A stretch of 64,000 bases of DNA, from assembly GCF_004661485.1 (NCBI RefSeq), contig NZ_PQVH01000008.1, positions 310,001 to 374,000 on the forward strand, in the 5' to 3' direction. Positions 16,818-26,170 of this stretch are shown here, one piece after another. The position numbers and the translations under genes are program-made. How positions within the stretch are numbered: the stretch's first letter is position 1; each line of letters starts with the position of its first letter. The notes beneath the pieces are model-generated. The model ran no database searches, was not told where the DNA came from, and was given only the letters and a program-made list of their open reading frames with translations. This DNA comes from Methylotenera oryzisoli. GTDB taxonomy: Bacteria; Pseudomonadota; Gammaproteobacteria; Burkholderiales; Methylophilaceae.

Positions 16818-17894
16818 TTAGTGCGCTTTTTCAAATTCCTGCATATAACTCACCAATGCTTGTACACCCTCAATTGGCATCGCGTTGTAAATTGACGCAC
16901 GCATACCACCCACCATGCGATGTCCTTTTAACTGTAACAAGCCTTTGGCTTCAGCACCTTTTAAGAAAGCATCATTTAATGATTCATCCGCCAAGAAAAA
17001 TGGAATATTCATGCGCGAACGATTATGCACAGCAACGTTATTGATGTAAAAGTCAGTGCTATCGATGTAATCATAGAGCAAATTGGCTTTTTGAATATTC
17101 ACTTGCTCTATCGCGCTCACACCGCCTTGCGCTAGCAGCCACTCAAATACTAAGCCCGCAATATAAATACTATAGGTTGGCGGTGTATTGATCATTGATT
17201 GATTTTCAGATTGCGTTTTCCAGTTGAACACAGCTGGTGTCAATGGGGATGCACGATCCAATAAGTCTTCACGCACAATCACAATACATAACCCTGCTGG
17301 ACCTATGTTTTTTTGTGCACCGCCGTAAATCACACCATATTTAGTCACATCAATCGGGCGCGACAGAATATGTGAAGACATATCAGCCACAATAGGCACG
17401 TCGCCAGCATCGGGCAAGCCATCAAACTCTACACCGTTGATCGTTTCATTGGTACAGATGTGCAGATAAGCTGCATTTTTATTGAGCTTCCAAGTTGAAT
17501 ACGCAGGCACATTAGTAAAGCCATCAGCCTCACTGCTGGCTACTAAATTGATTTTGCCATAGGCATTGGCATCTTCCACACTACGTTTGGACCATGCTCC
17601 AGTCACCACGTAATCGGCCTCACCACCATTGAGTAAATTCATTGGGATAATTGCATTTTCAGCAATCGCGCCACCTTGTAAAAACAGTACTTTATAGTTT
17701 TTCGGCACATCCAGCAGTTTACGTAAGTCAGCTTCTGTTTTAGCCAGAATACTGGTGAACTCCTTACCGCGATGTGACATTTCCATCACACTCATGCCTG
17801 AGCCGTGCCAATCTAGCATCTCGGCCTGCGCACGTTCTAAAACAGGCTTAGGTAACACTGCAGGACCTGCAGAAAAGTTATAAATTTTAGTCAT
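16818..17894 (-). CDS. serC: Phosphoserine aminotransferase
   Basis: About 358 residues, full length for SerC, a class V PLP aminotransferase that makes O-phosphoserine in serine synthesis and also acts in pyridoxine synthesis. It begins with the family N-terminus [20 protein letters not shown], and the PLP lysine is in the [18 protein letters not shown] segment. The ATG at 17894 is preferred to a TTG one codon earlier. It stands between gyrA and pheA in the order common in Betaproteobacteria, and its stop lies one base before the pheA start. Confidence 0.97.
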   Translation of the reverse strand: MTKIYNFSAGPAVLPKPVLERAQAEMLDWHGSGMSVMEMSHRGKEFTSILAKTEADLRKLLDVPKNYKVLFLQGGAIAENAIIPMNLLNGGEADYVVTGAWSKRSVEDANAYGKINLVASSEADGFTNVPAYSTWKLNKNAAYLHICTNETINGVEFDGLPDAGDVPIVADMSSHILSRPIDVTKYGVIYGGAQKNIGPAGLCIVIVREDLLDRASPLTPAVFNWKTQSENQSMINTPPTYSIYIAGLVFEWLLAQGGVSAIEQVNIQKANLLYDYIDSTDFYINNVAVHNRSRMNIPFFLADESLNDAFLKGAEAKGLLQLKGHRMVGGMRASIYNAMPIEGVQALVSYMQEFEKAH

Positions 17895-18021
17895 CAATTA
17901 AGTTCTAAATCAAAAAAATATTATTGAAATTAAGTAGTTAATCTAATCAGCCAGATTAGGCACACACTAAGCCATATAGCAGCACTTGCACTCAATGCAT
18001 TGCCATTAGCCTAGCTATGCG

Positions 18022-20610
18022 CTATTCGATTTCACCGCCAACTTCGATATCAGCTTCAGGTTCGCCATCTTCTTCGTCATCGGTTTCTACAATTTTCTCT
18101 ATGCCTGAGAGTTTTTCACCCTCACCTAGATTGATCAAAGTAACACCTTGCGTTGCGCGGCCTAGCTCACGAATCTCACTTACACGGGTGCGAATCAACA
18201 CGCCACCTGTGGTAATCAGCATAATTTCATCTTCATCGTTGACTAGTTTTGCTGCAACCACTAGACCGTTACGATCACTCACTGCAATCGCTTTCACCCC
18301 CTGCGTACCGCGGCCTGAGCGGCGGAAGTCTGCTAGCACGGTGCGTTTACCATAACCATTTTCAGTCGCCACCATCACTGTTTGCTGGTCATCCGAAGCA
18401 ATCAATAGTGATAAAACTTGCTGACCTTCAGCAAGCTTCATACCGCGTACACCACGTGTGGCACGCCCCATTTCACGCACTTCATCTTCATCGAACCATA
18501 CGGCTTTACCGCCATTAGATACGAGTACGACATCATTGCTGCCATTCGTGATTTCCGCACCGATTAAGTAATCACCTTCATCCAGATTAATCGCAATAAT
18601 GCCTGATTTACGTGGGTTAGAGAATTCCGTCAGAGCTGTTTTCTTCACGGTACCCAGTGACGTTGCCATGAAAATAAAATGATTTTCATCAAAACTCTTC
18701 ACAGAAAGAATCGCGTTGATTTTTTCGTTTTCTTCCAACGGGAACAAGTTAACAATAGGCTTACCACGGCTGGTACGGCTACCTTGCGGCACTTCATATA
18801 CTTTAAGCCAATATACGCGGCCTCTATTTGAGAAGCATAAAATGTAATCGTGGGTATTCGCCACGAACATTTTATCGATAAAGTCATCCTCTTTCGTCGC
18901 AGCTGCCTGCTTGCCACGGCCACCACGTTTTTGTGCACGATATTCATCTAAAGGCTGAGATTTGATGTAGCCGGTATGTGACAAAGTCACCACAACGTCT
19001 TGCGGCGCAATCAAATCTTCTAATGATAAATCTTGCGCATTCTCAACGATTTCACTGCGGCGCTTATCGCCAAACTGCCTTCTGATTTCATTCAACTCAT
19101 CTGTAATAATCGCAGTCACGCGAGCAGCAGTTGCTAGAATGTCTAACAAATCTGCAATCACATCCATGACTTCTTTGTATTCGTTAACAATTTTGTCTTG
19201 CTCAAGGCCAGTCAAACGTTGCAGACGCATTTGCAGAATTTCTTGCGCTTGCACATCGCTTAACTTGTAACCATCAGACGTCAGGCCAAAATTCACAGCC
19301 AAGCCTTCCGGACGTGCAGCTTCCATCGCCGCACGCTTTAACATCTCTTCAACCACAGGAGACTGCCAGGATTTAGCCATCAAGTCTTTTTTGGCTTCTG
19401 GTGGTGTTGGCGCAGCTTTAATGATGGCAATCATTTCATCTACGTTTGCCAAAGCAACTGCCAAACCTTCTAACACATGGCCGCGCTCACGTGCTTTACG
19501 CAACTCGAACACAGTCCTACGCGTAACAACTTCACGACGGTGGCGTAAAAATGCCTCCAGCATCTGTTTTAAATTAAGTAGACGCGGTTGACCATCTAAC
19601 AAGGCCACCATATTCATACCAAAGGTGTCTTGCAACTGCGTTTGCTTATAAAGATTATTCAGCACAACATCAGGAATCTCGCCACGTTTTAGTTCAATCA
19701 CTACGCGCATACCTGATTTATCAGACTCATCACGTAAATCAGAGATACCTTCGATTTTTTTCTCGTTCACAAGCTCAGCGATTTTCTCAATCAACGTCTT
19801 CTTGTTCACTTGGTAAGGCAGTTCATCAATAACAATGGACTGACGACCACCTTTGTCCATATCCTCAAAATGCGTGCGGCCACGCATCACAACACGACCA
19901 CGCCCTGTACGGTAACCCTCTTTCACGCCAACCGTACCGTAAATAATACCCGCCGTTGGGAAGTCAGGCGCTGGTACTAATTCGATCAACTCTTCAACCG
20001 TAGTCTCTGGATTTTTAAGCAATGCAAAACAGGCATCCAACACTTCGTTCAGATTGTGTGGTGGGATATTCGTTGCCATACCCACAGCAATGCCTGAGCT
20101 ACCGTTAATCAGCAGATTAGGAATGCGGGCTGGCATAATTAATGGCTCATGCTCAGAACCATCGTAGTTAGGGCCGAAATCTACAGTTTCTTTGTCAATA
20201 TCAGCTAACAACTCATGTGCAATTTTAGCCATGCGGATTTCCGTATAACGCATCGCCGCCGCATTATCACCATCCACTGAGCCAAAGTTACCCTGACCAT
20301 CTACCAGCATGTAGCGCAATGAGAAATCTTGTGCCATACGAACAATGGTGTCATAAACCGCAGTATCACCATGAGGGTGGTATTTACCGATCACATCACC
20401 AACGATACGTGCTGATTTTTTGTATGGCTTATTGTAATCGTTAGATAGCTCATGCATCGCGTATAAAACGCGTCTGTGCACAGGCTTCAAACCATCCCGA
20501 ACATCAGGTAGCGCACGTCCTACGATTACGCTCATTGCGTAATCAAGGTAAGAGCGGCGCATCTCATCTTCTAGACTAATGGGGAGGGTTTCTTTAGCGA
20601 ATTGATCCAT
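18022..20610 (-). CDS. gyrA: DNA gyrase subunit A
   Basis: 862 residues, full length. The catalytic tyrosine is Tyr122 in AMRYTEIRM. The quinolone-resistance region reads [13 protein letters not shown] with Thr83 and Asp87 (E. coli numbering coincides); Thr at 83 occurs naturally in other species and does not itself show selected resistance. The GyrA box QKRGGRGKQ precedes six beta-pinwheel repeats, and the acidic C-terminal tail ([17 protein letters not shown]) is present. The subunit cuts and rejoins DNA and, with GyrB, introduces negative supercoils. It is first of the gyrA-serC-pheA-hisC run. Confidence 0.98.
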   Translation of the reverse strand: MDQFAKETLPISLEDEMRRSYLDYAMSVIVGRALPDVRDGLKPVHRRVLYAMHELSNDYNKPYKKSARIVGDVIGKYHPHGDTAVYDTIVRMAQDFSLRYMLVDGQGNFGSVDGDNAAAMRYTEIRMAKIAHELLADIDKETVDFGPNYDGSEHEPLIMPARIPNLLINGSSGIAVGMATNIPPHNLNEVLDACFALLKNPETTVEELIELVPAPDFPTAGIIYGTVGVKEGYRTGRGRVVMRGRTHFEDMDKGGRQSIVIDELPYQVNKKTLIEKIAELVNEKKIEGISDLRDESDKSGMRVVIELKRGEIPDVVLNNLYKQTQLQDTFGMNMVALLDGQPRLLNLKQMLEAFLRHRREVVTRRTVFELRKARERGHVLEGLAVALANVDEMIAIIKAAPTPPEAKKDLMAKSWQSPVVEEMLKRAAMEAARPEGLAVNFGLTSDGYKLSDVQAQEILQMRLQRLTGLEQDKIVNEYKEVMDVIADLLDILATAARVTAIITDELNEIRRQFGDKRRSEIVENAQDLSLEDLIAPQDVVVTLSHTGYIKSQPLDEYRAQKRGGRGKQAAATKEDDFIDKMFVANTHDYILCFSNRGRVYWLKVYEVPQGSRTSRGKPIVNLFPLEENEKINAILSVKSFDENHFIFMATSLGTVKKTALTEFSNPRKSGIIAINLDEGDYLIGAEITNGSNDVVLVSNGGKAVWFDEDEVREMGRATRGVRGMKLAEGQQVLSLLIASDDQQTVMVATENGYGKRTVLADFRRSGRGTQGVKAIAVSDRNGLVVAAKLVNDEDEIMLITTGGVLIRTRVSEIRELGRATQGVTLINLGEGEKLSGIEKIVETDDEEDGEPEADIEVGGEIE

Positions 20611-20956
20611 ATTTTGACTGTCTTATAATGGTTTTTATATGAGGCAAATTTTAGCATGATTAGCGCGCAAAATAACGCTTACAACCATACTTTTAACATA
20701 GTTTTTCAGCACTAAAAATGTGAGGGAAATCTTACTAGAAGTAAACAAGGCAACCAGCTTGAAAATAGCGTGCTTTGCGTGTATTAAGTGGCATGAACTG
20801 ACGGCAAAACACTAGCAGTCAGCACTGTATCCACCTCTTGAGAGTTAAGTAGGCTTTAATGATTGCCGTAGCTTAATTATGCGTGATAATTTAGGATAAA
20901 CTGGGGCGTGTTCTGGAAGTCATTTAGATATTAGGGCATCTGACACAATGCGCAAT
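20611..20956 (-). promoter_or_regulatory. 346-bp gap holding the gyrA promoter region
   Basis: No gene is seen in this AT-rich stretch. About 45 bp before the gyrA ATG, the minus strand has TGCTAAAAT, an extended -10 (TG-N-TAAAAT), without a clear -35. This is the likely gyrA promoter. The remainder, toward the metallo-hydrolase stop at 20957, shows no terminator or open frame that I can support. Confidence 0.4.
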
Positions 20957-21769
20957 CTAAGGTACGATATAGTGATCTTGCGTCATTAAATCTACACCGC
21001 ACTCAAGGTTCTCAACCCAATCAATAAAGCGATTGACCATCACCTTACCCACAAATGAGCGCCCATGCTGCGGCACGATGGACTCGATCTCTAGCTTACG
21101 CACCATTGCTGCCCACAAACGACAAGCCTTATTGGATGTCATGTATCGGCGGTGAAACGGCAACATCGTGGGTAAATGACTATCAAAATCGGTGACCGGC
21201 TCAACAGCAAGGTCATGGTGTACCAGCGATGCGCCTAAATCGCCTGAAAATAAAATCTTGCTGGTCACATCGTAAAACTGGAAATTACCTTCGGAATGAA
21301 GAAAATGTGCAGGTATTGCCTTGATGGTTGCACCGCCCAAAGTGATATTCATCCCACGGTCAGGAATACCAATAATGCGGTTTTTGGTATTCCCCACACT
21401 ACAAAAATGCGGCAGAAATCGCTCCCAAATCGCAGGCGCCAGCACCTTGCACTCCGTGCCTACCAGCCACTTATTGATGGAGGCCACGATATCTGGATCC
21501 TGATGAGAGGCAAAAATATAATCCAGCTTGCGAAAGTGAAAATACTTCCCCATCCCCATGACCAGCGCACTGTAGGTCATATTACCACCTGGATCAATCA
21601 GCGCACCGTGACCGTTGTTCACAATTAAAAACTGATTGGACTGCACTGCCTCGTCTGATGAGTCAGTGTCTGATAAGTCGCTGAATTTCACACAAATGTG
21701 CTTACCGTCATTAAATAGTTCTGATGCCACGTTTCGCCAACCTTTAGCCCACAAATCAAAACTGCGCAT
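20957..21769 (-). CDS. Metallo-beta-lactamase-fold diiron protein (ODP/FDP-like)
   Basis: About 270 residues resembling the diiron domain of flavodiiron proteins and the stand-alone oxygen-binding diiron proteins. Candidate metal ligands, numbered from the ATG at 21769, are His89, Asp91 and Asp93 (SHQDPD), His158 (HFLHSEGNF), Asp177 (FSGDLGAS) and His235 (VPQHG). No flavodoxin domain follows, so it cannot be a complete NO/O2 reductase by itself. A role in O2 or NO sensing is inferred from the family. A GTG start one codon upstream (21772) is possible. It is a single gene between gyrA and the metZ terminator. Confidence 0.8.
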   Translation of the reverse strand: MRSFDLWAKGWRNVASELFNDGKHICVKFSDLSDTDSSDEAVQSNQFLIVNNGHGALIDPGGNMTYSALVMGMGKYFHFRKLDYIFASHQDPDIVASINKWLVGTECKVLAPAIWERFLPHFCSVGNTKNRIIGIPDRGMNITLGGATIKAIPAHFLHSEGNFQFYDVTSKILFSGDLGASLVHHDLAVEPVTDFDSHLPTMLPFHRRYMTSNKACRLWAAMVRKLEIESIVPQHGRSFVGKVMVNRFIDWVENLECGVDLMTQDHYIVP

Positions 21770-21804
21770 CACTCACTAAAGTCACGATAGGCAGAATGTT
21801 AATT

Positions 21805-21836
21805 AAAAAAAAAGACAACCCTAGGGTTGTCTTTTT
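21805..21836 (-). terminator. Terminator of metZ
   Basis: AAAGACAACCC and GGGTTGTCTTT form a perfect palindrome (21811-21833) with A-run on one side and T-run on the other, so it can terminate in either direction. It lies about 55 bp beyond the metZ stop and 36 bp upstream of the metallo-hydrolase start. Confidence 0.88.
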
Positions 21837-21885
21837 ACCTCAATTAAACATTGCCGCTGCTGATATACATCAAACAGACAAGCAT

Positions 21886-23076
21886 TTAGCTTGTTAACAG
21901 CGCTAAATCCGCTTTTAAATCCTCTATGTGCTCCAACCCCACTGCGATACGCACCAAACCATCACTAATCCCTGCAGCCGCACGAGCCTCAGGCGTTACG
22001 CGGCTATGCGTGGTAGTTGCTGGATGCGTAATCGTACTTTTTGCATCTCCTAAGTTCGCGGTAATTGATATCAATTGTGTAGAGTCAATTAACGCCCATG
22101 CCGACTCTTGAGCAGTTTTACCTGCACGTGGCTTAACCTCAAAGGTCACAATACCAGCACCGCTCAACTGCTGGCTCATGGCTAGCGCATGCTGTGGATG
22201 AGACTTCAGTCCAGGATAATGGACACGACTCACTTGCGGCTGCGCTTCCAGCCATGTGGCTAACGCTAAGGCATTTTTGGCATGCGCTTCCATACGCACA
22301 TGCAACGTTTCCAAACCTTTTAAAAACACCCAGGCATTAAAAGCACTCATGGTCACGCCAGCCGTGCGCAAGAAAGCATAGACTGGTTCCATCAAGGTCT
22401 TAGGACCCAATACAGCGCCACCTAAGCACCTACCCTGCCCATCTATGTATTTTGTGGCGGAGTGAATCACGATATCGGCTCCTAATGCTAATGGGCGCTG
22501 AATTGCCGGGGTGCAAAAACAATTATCCACCACTAAGTGCGCGCCCGCCTGATGTGCAATGTCAGCCAACAGGCGAATATCGCATACCTCAGTTAATGGA
22601 TTAGAGGGCGTTTCCACGAAGAACAATTTAGTTTTTGCCGTTGCTGCAGCCTGCCACTCACTCGCGTCAGTCAGCGAAACAAATGTCACATCCAGCCCCC
22701 AGCGCTTTAGAATATTGCCAAACAACTGTACGCTGGTGCCAAAGATACTGCGCGAAGCCACAACATGATCACCGGCAGAACACAAACCCATGACGCATGC
22801 CAAGATTGCAGACATACCACTAGAAGTTGCCACACACTGTTCAGCACCTTCTAAGGCTGCCAGTTTATTTTGGAACATGGTGACAGTAGGATTAGTGAAG
22901 CGCGAATAAATGTTACCGGGCTCCGTGCCACCAAATCGAGCTGCAGCTTGTGCTGCGCTTTCAAACCTAAAGCTAGAATTCAGGAACAAAGCCTCGGAGT
23001 TCTCTCCATAAGGCGTTGACTCGCTACCGGCACGCACACTAAGTGTTTCTGGGTGAAATTGTAAATTATTATTCAT
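21886..23076 (-). CDS. metZ: O-succinylhomoserine sulfhydrylase
   Basis: About 396 residues of the Cys/Met-metabolism PLP enzymes. The PLP lysine lies in VIHSATKYIDGQGRCLGG, and the N-terminal FRFESAAQAAARFGG and YSRFTNPTV segments are typical of MetZ. It makes homocysteine directly from O-succinylhomoserine and sulfide, so it consumes the sulfide produced by CysI. Cystathionine gamma-synthase is the alternative, but this gene order after purF is usual for metZ. AGAGG spaces better to the ATG at 23076 than to the one at 23079. Its leader carries a SAM-II riboswitch and a terminator. Confidence 0.92.
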   Translation of the reverse strand: MNNNLQFHPETLSVRAGSESTPYGENSEALFLNSSFRFESAAQAAARFGGTEPGNIYSRFTNPTVTMFQNKLAALEGAEQCVATSSGMSAILACVMGLCSAGDHVVASRSIFGTSVQLFGNILKRWGLDVTFVSLTDASEWQAAATAKTKLFFVETPSNPLTEVCDIRLLADIAHQAGAHLVVDNCFCTPAIQRPLALGADIVIHSATKYIDGQGRCLGGAVLGPKTLMEPVYAFLRTAGVTMSAFNAWVFLKGLETLHVRMEAHAKNALALATWLEAQPQVSRVHYPGLKSHPQHALAMSQQLSGAGIVTFEVKPRAGKTAQESAWALIDSTQLISITANLGDAKSTITHPATTTHSRVTPEARAAAGISDGLVRIAVGLEHIEDLKADLALLTS

Positions 23077-23101
23077 CATTACCTCTAAATTCTAAGGACA
23101 T

Positions 23102-23137
23102 AAAAAAACCCGCTCAAGCATTGCGCTAAAACGGGTT
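23102..23137 (-). terminator. Terminator in the metZ leader (riboswitch expression platform)
   Basis: On the minus strand AACCCGTTTTAGC pairs with GCTTGAGCGGGTT around the 5-nt loop GCAAT (one mismatch, two G-U pairs), followed by seven T (23108-23102). It ends about 25 bp before the metZ start. The 5' arm contains TTTAGC, which is complementary to the GCTAAA of the upstream aptamer, so aptamer and terminator can be linked by an antiterminator. It may also end purF transcripts. Confidence 0.85.
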
Positions 23138-23145
23138 CTTTTTTA

Positions 23146-23225
23146 CTCGCTTTAGCTGTGTTTATAATGCGCCCGCAAGCTGAGTGTGGCCTTGATTAAT
23201 GTTGGCAAACTCAAATCAGCGCAAT
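23146..23225 (-). ncRNA. SAM-II (metA-motif, SAM-alpha) riboswitch upstream of metZ
   Basis: Reading on the minus strand, the family's conserved blocks appear in order: TGCGC, TGATTTG, a loop, GCTTGC, GCGCA, then TTATAAA and GCTAAAG. TGCGC (23223-23219) pairs with GCGCA to form P1, and GCTAAAGCGAG is the 3' pseudoknot strand. The first loop is longer than in the minimal SAM-II aptamer and can hold an extra stem (TGAGT/ACTCA with inner GCC/GGC). The location before metZ is the classic target. SAM binding is expected to switch metZ off. Recognition is by eye from remembered consensus, not a covariance search. Confidence 0.85.
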
Positions 23226-23228
23226 TTC

Positions 23229-23257
23229 ATGTTAGCCCTAAGTTTAAGCTCAGTCAA
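23229..23257 (-). promoter_or_regulatory. Sigma-70 promoter of metZ
   Basis: On the minus strand TTGACT (23257-23252) and TAACAT (23234-23229) are separated by exactly 17 bp. Transcription would begin near 23222, right at the first helix of the SAM-II aptamer, so metZ has its own promoter behind purF. Confidence 0.75.
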
Positions 23258-23297
23258 GCAATAAACATGGGCAACATTACGTGTCAGACCGTTTAAA

Positions 23298-24842
23298 TTA
23301 AACGCCTTCCTCTACTTCAATGCCATTAGCGTTGATTAAATTCAAATCTAATTGCGTGCTTGAATTTGCCGGTTTAGCGTTTTTCTGGCCATCACCGCGC
23401 GCAGATTCGATTCTTGATAAATACGCCTCACTAATATCACCAGTGACATATTTACCATCGAAACATGAGCAATCAAACGCTTTGATATTTGGGTTGCTTA
23501 ACTTGATACCATCCACTAGCGCATCAAGATCTTGGTAGATAAGCGCATCTGCACCGATTTCTTTACAGATTTCCTCATCACTACGGCCTGTGGCCAGCAA
23601 CTCATCACGGCTAGGCATATCAATACCGTACACGTTAGGGAAACGTACTGGAGGTGCGGCTGAAGCAAAGTACACTTTAGTTGCGCCTGCATCGCGTGCC
23701 ATCTGCACAATTTGCTGTGAAGTAGTACCACGGACGATAGAGTCATCTACCAGCAATACATTCTTGCCTTTAAACTCAATACCAATCGGATTGAGTTTTT
23801 GGCGTACTGATTTTTTACGCAAGGCTTGGCCAGGCATAATAAAAGTACGGCCAATGTAACGGTTTTTAATAAAGCCTTCGCGGTAATCCAAACCTAATGC
23901 CAAACCAACTTGCAGCGCACTAGGACGGCTAGTATCCGGAATTGGGATAACAACATCAATCTTTTTATCGGCCCATTCACGCTTGATTTTTTCAGCTAGG
24001 CTTTTACCCATATCCAAACGCGTTTGATACACTGACACGCCATCAATCACTGAGTCTGGACGTGCTAAGTACACGTACTCAAAAATACATGGGTTCAGTT
24101 TTGCTTCATCTGAACATTGACGTGAATAGAAGTTACCTTCCATATCGATAAATACTGCTTCACCAGGCTCTACATCACGCACAACCTCAAAGCCCAACAC
24201 ATCTAACGCCACGCTTTCTGAGGCTACGATGTATTCGGTACCTTTATCTGTTTCACTTTTGCCAATCACCAGCGGGCGAATACCGTTAGGATCACGGAAT
24301 GCAAGTAAACCAAAGTTCGCAATCATCGCTACCACTGCATACGCACCCTTACAGCGCTTGTGAACACCAGCAACCGCATCAAATGCCATGTCAGTATTCA
24401 ACACTGCGTTACGTGATGTTTTTTCAATTTCATGCGCAAGCACGTTCAGTAACACTTCTGAGTCTGAACTAGTATTGATATGACGTAAATCCTGACGGAA
24501 CATCTCAGATTTTAATTGCTCGGAATTGGTAAGATTACCGTTATGACCCAGCACAATACCAAATGGAGAATTCACATAAAACGGCTGTGCTTCAGCAGCA
24601 TTAGATGAGCCTGCTGTTGGATAACGTACATGGGCAATACCAGCATTGCCAACTAGGCTACGCATATGACGAGTTTGAAATACGTCTTTCACTAGCCCGT
24701 TATTTTTATGCATAAAGAAAGTATTACCGTCACAGGTCACAATGCCTGCGGCATCTTGTCCTCTATGCTGAAGCACCAGTAACCCATCATATAACAACTG
24801 GTTAACCGGGTTCTTACCAACAATCCCTATAATTCCACACAT
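23298..24842 (-). CDS. purF: Amidophosphoribosyltransferase
   Basis: 514 residues. Cys2 of MCGIIGIVG is the N-terminal nucleophile of the class II glutamine amidotransferase domain, and no propeptide is needed after Met removal. The phosphoribosyltransferase domain has the PRPP loop [14 protein letters not shown]. The enzyme makes 5-phosphoribosylamine, the first committed step of purine synthesis. It lies 29 bp after cvpA, the standard cvpA-purF pair. The C-terminal tail after about residue 480 is low in conservation. Confidence 0.97.
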   Translation of the reverse strand: MCGIIGIVGKNPVNQLLYDGLLVLQHRGQDAAGIVTCDGNTFFMHKNNGLVKDVFQTRHMRSLVGNAGIAHVRYPTAGSSNAAEAQPFYVNSPFGIVLGHNGNLTNSEQLKSEMFRQDLRHINTSSDSEVLLNVLAHEIEKTSRNAVLNTDMAFDAVAGVHKRCKGAYAVVAMIANFGLLAFRDPNGIRPLVIGKSETDKGTEYIVASESVALDVLGFEVVRDVEPGEAVFIDMEGNFYSRQCSDEAKLNPCIFEYVYLARPDSVIDGVSVYQTRLDMGKSLAEKIKREWADKKIDVVIPIPDTSRPSALQVGLALGLDYREGFIKNRYIGRTFIMPGQALRKKSVRQKLNPIGIEFKGKNVLLVDDSIVRGTTSQQIVQMARDAGATKVYFASAAPPVRFPNVYGIDMPSRDELLATGRSDEEICKEIGADALIYQDLDALVDGIKLSNPNIKAFDCSCFDGKYVTGDISEAYLSRIESARGDGQKNAKPANSSTQLDLNLINANGIEVEEGV

Positions 24843-24871
24843 GTATCGAGCCTTCTATATAAATAATAATT

Positions 24872-25363
24872 CTAGTCGTATTTAACGTGCTTCGCGATGC
24901 TCTCAGGCATCCAAGGCAACAAGTTAACTACCAGCGCCTCTATGGGTGCGCTAAACATTGCATTGCGCCATCTAGGGTCTTTAGGGATATCCGTTAGCCC
25001 GGCCAGAAAGACAATGACACACACAATGAGTAATCCTCGGGCGACACCAAACAAAGCCCCTAAAAATCGATTTAACCAGCCTAGGCCGGCTTTTTTAAAA
25101 ATTGCAGATAACGCAATGCCAAGCAATGTAGCAAGCAGCAAGGTTGCCAAGAACAGTACTAAAAAGGCGGCTAGCACTCGCAGTGCGTCGTTAGGGATAT
25201 CCACAGGCATCATCGGAAGCAATTGGTTGGTGTAAGTAACGCCAACGTAAAATGCTGCGACCAAGCCAACAATTGCGAGCACTTCTCTAATCATGCCACG
25301 CATAACACTTAATATTACTGACAAGCCTATTATGATTAATACAATGTAGTCAAAAATCGTCAT
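24872..25363 (-). CDS. cvpA: CvpA family membrane protein
   Basis: 163 residues with four predicted membrane segments (about 5-22, 27-45, 64-88 and 105-122), matching the CvpA family named for colicin V production in E. coli. Its biochemical role is poorly defined; links to envelope stress and purine metabolism are known from other bacteria. It lies directly upstream of purF and after the SPOR protein, the common order. Confidence 0.92.
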   Translation of the reverse strand: MTIFDYIVLIIIGLSVILSVMRGMIREVLAIVGLVAAFYVGVTYTNQLLPMMPVDIPNDALRVLAAFLVLFLATLLLATLLGIALSAIFKKAGLGWLNRFLGALFGVARGLLIVCVIVFLAGLTDIPKDPRWRNAMFSAPIEALVVNLLPWMPESIAKHVKYD

Positions 25364-25423
25364 TTCAAGTCTCTACCAACTTTATTAAAACACATCGCCG
25401 TTAAGAGGGATCGCTGCATCAGA

Positions 25424-26170
25424 TTAATCATTACTGATAACGATACCAGACAGCCCGATCTCTTTTATCTTTACTAATGCGTTCATTGCGTCCTGACGAG
25501 ATGTGAATTTACCAGCTTTAAGGCGTAGCGCATCACCTTTCGGGGTGGTCGCTTTTTCGGTTGTGGTTGCAAATCCAGCCTGCTTAAGCTGCTCTTGTAA
25601 GCGCTTTACATTAGCAGCATCAGAATACACGCCAACCTGCACAGTAAAGTTGGATACGGATTTTGGTGCTGACTTTTCTTCAACGGCTTTAGGCTGGGCT
25701 GTATTGGTTTCAACAACAGCTTTTTCCACAGGCTTCACAGCTTTTACCGGCTCAGGCTTTTGAACCTCAGCTTTAACCGCTGCAACTGCCTCAGTTTTCG
25801 CTTCGGCCGCTTTGGCTAAAGACTTTCTACGCTCAAGTTCTTTTGCTTCTGCCTCTTTTATCGCTGCAATATTTTCCACATTAGGTGTGTCAATCAGCTC
25901 GGTTTCTGCCGGACTTTGAGGCTCAGTTACAGCTTGCTCAATCACTGGCTGAGTCGGCACCGGAGGTTCATTCGGCTCAGAAGTTTGCTCATGCTTAACT
26001 TCAGGCATTGTAATTTTGATAGACTCTGGCTTGGTGAGCGCAGAACGGTCTTGCAGTATCTGCGGCAAGATAATGATCATCAACAGCACGAGTGCAACCG
26101 CACCCACTAAGCGCCTACGCGCTCTTTTTTTAAGTATTAATGCTTGATCCACTTGTAAATCTACGGACAT
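25424..26170 (-). CDS. SPOR-domain membrane protein (DedD-like)
   Basis: About 248 residues. A short cytoplasmic N-terminus is followed by one membrane helix (about 21-40, VGAVALVLLMIIILPQIL), a Pro/Glu/Lys/Ala-rich linker, and a C-terminal SPOR domain (about 170-248, beginning SNFTVQVGVYSDAANVKRL). SPOR domains bind denuded septal glycan, so this is probably a divisome-associated protein like DedD. The true start is the ATG at 26170, which overlaps the folC stop by one base (TGATG), rather than the GTG one codon earlier. Confidence 0.9.
   Translation of the reverse strand: MSVDLQVDQALILKKRARRRLVGAVALVLLMIIILPQILQDRSALTKPESIKITMPEVKHEQTSEPNEPPVPTQPVIEQAVTEPQSPAETELIDTPNVENIAAIKEAEAKELERRKSLAKAAEAKTEAVAAVKAEVQKPEPVKAVKPVEKAVVETNTAQPKAVEEKSAPKSVSNFTVQVGVYSDAANVKRLQEQLKQAGFATTTEKATTPKGDALRLKAGKFTSRQDAMNALVKIKEIGLSGIVISND

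Noticed and set aside
19640-20610. Quinolone resistance mutation in gyrA
   Set aside because: Thr83 occurs naturally in several species; no evidence of selected change.
23291-23303. Palindrome GTTTAAATTAAAC at the purF stop
   Set aside because: Short, purely AT-rich core overlapping the coding end; likely chance.
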